A DNA stretch of 64,000 nt, from assembly GCF_018446385.1 (NCBI RefSeq), contig NC_055991.1, forward strand, positions 118,587,794 through 118,651,793, read 5' to 3'. The DNA is from Zingiber officinale (taxonomy: Eukaryota > Streptophyta > Magnoliopsida > Zingiberales > Zingiberaceae). Both the position numbers and the translations under genes were made by a program. Under the pieces are notes generated by a model. That model was not told the origin of the DNA. It searched no databases and saw only the letters and a list, made by a program, of their open reading frames with translations. The number at the start of each line of letters is the position of its first letter. The first letter of the stretch is position 1. Shown here one piece after another: positions 59,701-64,000 of the stretch.

Positions 59701-62700
59701 CGGGAAGAAGATCTTAACCTGGTAGATAGGTGGGGTGAGATGGCCATAACACAGAATGCAATGGAGGATATGGAGTTTTAACCTCACCGTCGTCCACTTT
59801 GCTGCCTCTTCTTTTGCTTCCATCTTCTCAGTTAGGGTGCTGGGCGATTCACTCTTCTTTCTCTTGTTACTTAAATGTTTGAACGACATGGGTGAATTGG
59901 ATCAATTCGCTCCATTAACTTGATTTATATAAATGCAAGCTTGAGAGAATGAAAGTTAGGGGCCTCGAGAGTTGGAGCACCATTGATGCTAAGGGAGAAT
60001 TTAGAAAGCGAGAAGGGTGTTAAAAATCTTGCACTTCGAGCATCTCTAATAGCTTTTCATCTTTTTTGAAAAGCTTGTTTCTGGTGTTCAAAAAGCTGAG
60101 CACACTTAGGTGAGAAGAATGTTCATCAACTAATCTTGTGTTCTATAACATTTGAAATCATTTTGTGTCAATAAGGCCATGTGACTGGATAGATAGCTTG
60201 ATCAATACAAGAGGAAACAACTACAGTTGGTGACAACTATGATTGTGTGATGCCTCTGGCGGTGGTAGCCAGACAACGCATAGTTGAATAAGCTGCCCGT
60301 TGAGCAACATCATGAGAGTGAGGAAGAGGATAGGGAGAGATTGAGGTGGGCTACACCTAATGGGAGAGAGAGGTGGTGCTCATGTGATCCGATAGAATGA
60401 AGCAAAGGTGATTTCGCTAAGACCGACGCCCCTCATCGCCTGCCTTAGAGTGAGATGAAGGACATGTGATCCGATGGAAGCATTAGGAGAAAGGTGATTT
60501 TAACAATTCAACCAACCTACACTTTATTCTAACCCAATCAGCTGGATCCATTCGGTTCAGTTCACCTTGGTCCAAACCAATAAGTCCATTTTAAATCTGA
60601 TTTGAGTTTGTTCCAAGTCCAAACTGAAATTAAATTGAAATCACTAAATCAAACCTTTAAACTATTTGGTTCAGCAATAAACACTACTTTATTTCCAATA
60701 AATCATAATTAAACCTTCATTACATATATGTAGAGTCTAATTAAGTTTTAACAAGTCTTATTTGGTTACTAATTCTGCACTTGCTAATTATTTGGAGGTG
60801 CTTTGTTTAATACAGAGCATGAATATAAGGCTAAAGGATATTATTATCATATGGTAGAAATGTCCTTGAAATGCTACAAGCCAAAATTTGAGAAGTAGGA
60901 TACATGTGGTATCACTATGATGAAGAAAATGTCTGTGTAATATGCAACAATTTCGCATTGTCTATAGTGTTAGAATCACAAGTGTGCGTTTATAATATGA
61001 TTAAAAAATTGCTAACCTAATAGCTTAGAAGTGTAAGTTATATAAGTGTATTGAGAACTTAATAAAATAATGTATTGTTAAATGACCTATAATCTATGTA
61101 ATTTTTTCCTTTATATCCGTGTATTGTGAAAAGTAAAAGATGAAAAAACACTTAGGAGGAAGTATGCAATGGATGATAATGGTTAGGGAACTGGATAGCC
61201 TGTCATTGTTTCCTTCATATCAAAAGAACATTTTGCAGGTTCAGTTCAACACTGTTCTTGAAAAAAATTACATCTTTCATTTTCTGCTAATTAATCAATT
61301 CATTTATGTCTTAGAAATAAAATAATTTTCATTTACTATTTTAGAGTGGTACATGAAGTTACATATCCCGTTGTATCTTCATTGATAATTGATTTATATA
61401 TATGCTTATTATTCTGTCATTTCTGCATGAAATATGACTACGTTGATAAGGAAAAACATCCTTATTCTGCATAATTAAATGTTGACATTTTTTATGTAGG
61501 GCATTCACATTGGTTTGAACGTTAATATACGTCACCTCTTCAAATACCATACCACGTACCCATTATGTTAATAACTTTCTTTTATTAACACACATTCATT
61601 TTAACATTAATATTAATTATTTGTGTGCCCCACTATCTATTTATTGATTTTTATTATTTTATTCAAAATTTATTTTCTTAATTTTTGAATTTTTTTAATA
61701 TAAAGTATGTTCATTAACAACGATCAAAGAATTAAACGTTGTTAATGTGTAGGTGTTATAACACTTATTCACATTAGTTTGTAATACCATTTAGATGTTA
61801 TAACAACTTCATATTAATTGCAGATAATTGCTATCACATATGTCAAGTTAATTGATTTTTCCTTAAAATTAGTTGAGAGACACAATAGGGATTTAGCTGG
61901 AAGTGATATGAAACTTGGAGCATCGTGCCACTACCAATCATCTAAGATTTGGTTTTAAAAAAGAACACCTGTTCAACCTTGACAAACAAAAGTCTTTTGG
62001 ATTTCTGTACGAATAATAAAAATACACGCAAGATGTGCATAAATATACCTTGTTATGACATGAACAGTTTGAATCTTGTGCTCTTGGAAGGCAATAATAA
62101 TCTTATGCTGAAGTGGATGAACCACAAAAGTCAATACTATGATCTGGATCATGGATTTTTTGATTGTTCTACCAACTTGCAACAATCTCTCCTGAAGTTC
62201 GTTTCAGTTTGAGAGATTAAAATTGTAGGTGAAACTTTGCAAGATCTGCCTTACGCTGCTTTAAAATACAAAGATAGAGATATCGAGGTACAAGGTAATG
62301 CAGAATGATAGTGGTTGAGTGGAAGATCCATGCCTTAACCTGTTAATACTTTGTTTGAAGAAAACTTGAGATTTAAACCTGAGAGCTAAATGCTTTACCG
62401 AAGAAATCTAAGCTGTGATATAAACAACAAAAATCTAACATATCTGAAGATACTTAATTCCAGTTCTTGCCTACAGATAGTTATCTCCTATAAATCTCTT
62501 CACATTTGTAGCTAGAAGCAGAGATTGAGAGTAAACTTCTATTTTGAAATTGAAATTATTGTGCAAAATGAATTCTGATTTTTGTCCTTTTATCAGTTTC
62601 GACAATTAAATTATGTTTTCTAGTTGGAAACCTTATGCATTCAAAGTAAGAAATAAAATAAGTTGATGAATTTCCTCGGTTCAATTATTACTTATTCTTC

Positions 62701-64000
62701 TGCTTCTGTTATCCCGATTTTGGGTACTGATGAGTCTCATCTTTCATTTTTTCGCATCTGACTTTTGACAGCCAACTCCGAAGGATAAAAAGGCTAGTCT
62801 GGTGATTCATGGGCTTGTGGATAAGGTGGTTTCTTTTTTCTCTACTTTTGCTCACTACCTTCTGGGATTATCTATGGTTTATTACCATTGTATCTTTTTG
62901 AAAATTGACTTGTGGATAAGGTGGTTTCTTTTTTTCTACTTTTGCTCATTACCTACTGGGATTATCTATGCTTTATTACCATTGTATCTTTTGAAAATTG
63001 ACTTATGATAAGTAAAATGTTTCGGTGCTGCTTTTGTTTTGCAGTTAACTCCCCATAAAGGATGGTTTTAACTCAAGTTAGGGATTATTCTTAAAAAATT
63101 CGGCCTTAGAAATGTGAATCGTCCTTGGACACAATTTTCAATATCAATGTAGAAAAGTGAAAAACCTTACCTCTAACGCTTCTCAGACACCAAAAAACTA
63201 TCCTCAGAAGAAATCCTTTCTCTACAAGTTTCTTGGTCTCCCACAACTTCAAACCAAAATGCTCCTTTGGTGAGATATTTGTAGCCCTACCAGTTACCGT
63301 AAAAAACATGCTGAAAATCATCCAAAAATCCTAAAAAAAGATTTATTTGTGCTTGAGCTATAGTTGGCCCTATTGGGTCGTATATGTTAGCGAACTCAAC
63401 ATGATATTGGTTACATTTTTGCTGAGCAAGATCAATTGTAATTGTTTGTTCTAGTCTTAAAACACTAATGCTGAATGCCATCCTAAAGAACTATCACACT
63501 CAATTTGATTATTACACTTGCTCTATGTTTCCATAGATTTTTGCACATTCAGTTTCTATTTTCTTCCACTGTACACTTCTTCTGTTAACTTAGCAGCATT
63601 TGGCTTCAATCTTACAGTAGCTTGGCTTATGGGTCTGTCTACTTTAACTCCGCAAATTCTACTATACTTTGATTTTTTTATTCTACCATAATGCTAATCA
63701 CGGTGTGAATTATAACAGGTCATTGCAGGTGTCATGCTCTTTCTTAATCTGCGAATTCCTCCATATATCCGCATCGACTTTGTTCAGCTTGATCTGTCTC
63801 ATTCGCCAAAAAGTAAGATTCAAGTGTATTCTTTCTCTGGTCGCAAGAAAGTTCCTACTAGGCCAGAGTAATATATACTCTGTCGATATAAAATGATTGT
63901 TGAACTTTTTGCTCTTTGATACTTCAGAGAACACTTACGTCAAATGGACAATGAGGATTATGAGCATACATGGACCTAGAGCTCCATTACCTTTTCTCAA
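47798..64000 (+). CDS. SRT1: SIRT6-type NAD-dependent deacylase, SRT1 (3' end outside window)
   Basis: Class IV sirtuin; plant SRT1 proteins are nuclear histone deacetylases. Exons: 47798-47896, 48696-48725, 48807-48899, 50415-50534, 51863-51963, 52138-52246, 52681-52760, 53047-53125, 62772-62825, 63719-63812, 63928-64000 and on. Phases agree throughout; about 310 residues visible of an expected 470. The start [16 protein letters not shown] matches the family. NAD loop [20 protein letters not shown] (52-71), QNVD (114-117), catalytic His134 in ELHG, zinc Cys142/145/167/172, GTSLQI and 'GKIVIVNLQ'. Odd points: residue 118 is Ser where NVDG is usual, and intron 8 (53126-62771) is 9.6 kb because of a giant inverted repeat. 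The last visible exon reads '[20 protein letters not shown]'. An alternative donor copy lies after exon 9. Confidence 0.95.
53173..53508. mobile_element. MITE-like element at the left edge of the inverted repeat
   Basis: Terminal inverted repeats TATCCACATTGGTGTTAATAT (left) and ATATTAACGGTCAAACCAATGCGGAT (right) pair with a short gap. The interior is AT-rich and non-coding. The homologous copy on the other side (61501-61804) lacks the outer TIR. Superfamily not determined; no clear target duplication. Confidence 0.5.
55242..56268 (+). pseudogene. SINA/SIAH-like RING E3 ligase, copy A
   Basis: SINA-like proteins pair a RING with a SIAH-type zinc finger and a substrate-binding fold. Exon 1 (55242-55412) starts [12 protein letters not shown] and ends '[16 protein letters not shown]', the first half of the RING. 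A GT/AG intron leads to 55485 with 'CQNGH' and then a TAA at 55500-55502. Another frame continues with '[17 protein letters not shown]'. From 55609 to 56268 a 219-codon frame encodes the SIAH zinc finger (C-x6-G-C-N-K, H-K-E-D-C, C-F-I-K-E-C, H-x5-H-type spacing) and the C-terminal domain ('[11 protein letters not shown]', '[13 protein letters not shown]'). The middle RING cysteines are not found, so ligase activity is unlikely. It lies within intron 8 of SRT1. Confidence 0.8.
56779..57530 (+). pseudogene. SINA-like copy B, truncated
   Basis: A second, more decayed copy in direct orientation to copy A, about 1.5 kb downstream. The SIAH-finger frame 57097-57438 ([19 protein letters not shown]) is homologous to copy A, but the frame breaks at 'CSDHINF'. 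The sequence is cut at the loop of the inverted repeat. Confidence 0.75.
57536..57564. other. loop at the centre of the giant inverted repeat
   Basis: About 29 unpaired bases lie between GGATTATTT and AAATAATCC, so the two arms almost touch. Confidence 0.8.
57574..58352 (-). pseudogene. SINA-like copy B' (mirror of B)
   Basis: The SIAH-finger frame 58010-57633 starts [19 protein letters not shown] and matches copy B, including the '[18 protein letters not shown]' block. It has a small deletion relative to copy B ('[10 protein letters not shown]' versus '[15 protein letters not shown]') and is cut at the loop. Confidence 0.75.
58862..59889 (-). pseudogene. SINA-like copy A' (mirror of A)
   Basis: Exon 1 from 59889 reads [16 protein letters not shown] and ends at 'LTPPIYQ' before a donor at about 59719. 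The RING centre is again missing. The frame 59663-59451 reads '[17 protein letters not shown]' and the C-terminal part is 59326-58862 ('[20 protein letters not shown]'). Stops and a frame break separate the pieces. Confidence 0.78.
61501..61804. mobile_element. MITE-like element at the right edge, outer end missing
   Basis: It starts GCATTCACATTGGTTTGAACG, the same TIR as the inner end of the left copy. Its outer TIR is absent where the palindrome ends. Confidence 0.5.
62814..63003 (+). repeat. 95-bp tandem duplication spanning the exon 9 splice donor
   Basis: CTTGTGGATAAGGTGGTTTC occurs at 62814 (real exon end, donor at 62826) and again at 62909 (copy donor at 62921). The following 70 bp are also repeated with a few differences. 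Confidence 0.9.

Larger units (their letters stand above)
57565..61804 (-). repeat. right arm of giant inverted repeat (SINA foldback)
   Basis: Reverse-complement partner of 53200-57535, about 4.24 kb, ending in CATTTAGATGTTATAAC. The flanks beyond it (AACTTCATATTAATTGC) do not match the left flank, and no target-site duplication is visible. Confidence 0.92.

Noticed and set aside
53200-61804. Assembly artefact as the explanation for the palindrome
   Set aside because: The arms differ by many scattered substitutions and indels, and the B/B' copies differ by small deletions, so they are not a duplicated read. Not fully excluded without long reads.

Overview
This window is nuclear DNA of a flowering plant. 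GC-rich GH3 exons and thick layers of Ty1-copia (SIRE/Maximus-like) and Ty3 (Tekay-like) LTRs point to a monocot. A Zingiberales source (ginger or turmeric type) is my guess, not something the sequence proves.

Region 1 (1-24,482) is a retrotransposon graveyard. A decayed copia pol (1-1590, 4663-4960) is split by a Tekay-type solo LTR (1591-4662). It is followed by a SIRE-like element: LTR 4961-6466 carrying its own SINE, a broken gag 6722-8345, a 28-bp AT-rich minisatellite where pol would be expected, a late 'plant transposon protein'/env-like ORF at 9459-10841, and a polypurine tract plus LTR at 12138-13285. Next come minus-strand elements: a gag stub with LTR 13737-14766, then a gag stub with LTR 15602-16199/23471-24206. 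The second LTR is split by a complete gag-only element (16200-23465, two LTRs, TSD GCATC).

Region 2 (25,600-47,300) holds host genes. These are a three-exon GH3.10-like acyl-amido synthetase (+), a twelve-exon CPK28-type calcium-dependent protein kinase (-) with a solo LTR (TSD GTAAG) in its second intron, and an intronless PLS-class PPR gene (-). The 5 kb between CPK and PPR holds SINE- and MITE-like repeats.

Region 3 (47,798-64,000) is a SIRT6-type sirtuin gene (SRT1, +). Eleven exons are visible and the 3' end lies outside the window. It diverges from the PPR gene across 540 bp. Its 9.6-kb intron 8 holds the most striking structure here: a giant inverted repeat with two 4.2-4.3 kb arms around a loop of about 29 nt (centre about 57,550). 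It carries four decayed SINA/SIAH-like E3 ligase copies ordered A> B> <B' <A', with MITE-like sequence at both outer edges. Transcription of SRT1 would carry this foldback in its pre-mRNA, making it a candidate long-hairpin siRNA source or proto-miRNA locus inside a chromatin-regulator gene. All coding models were built by reading splice sites by eye against remembered family conservation. No search was run.
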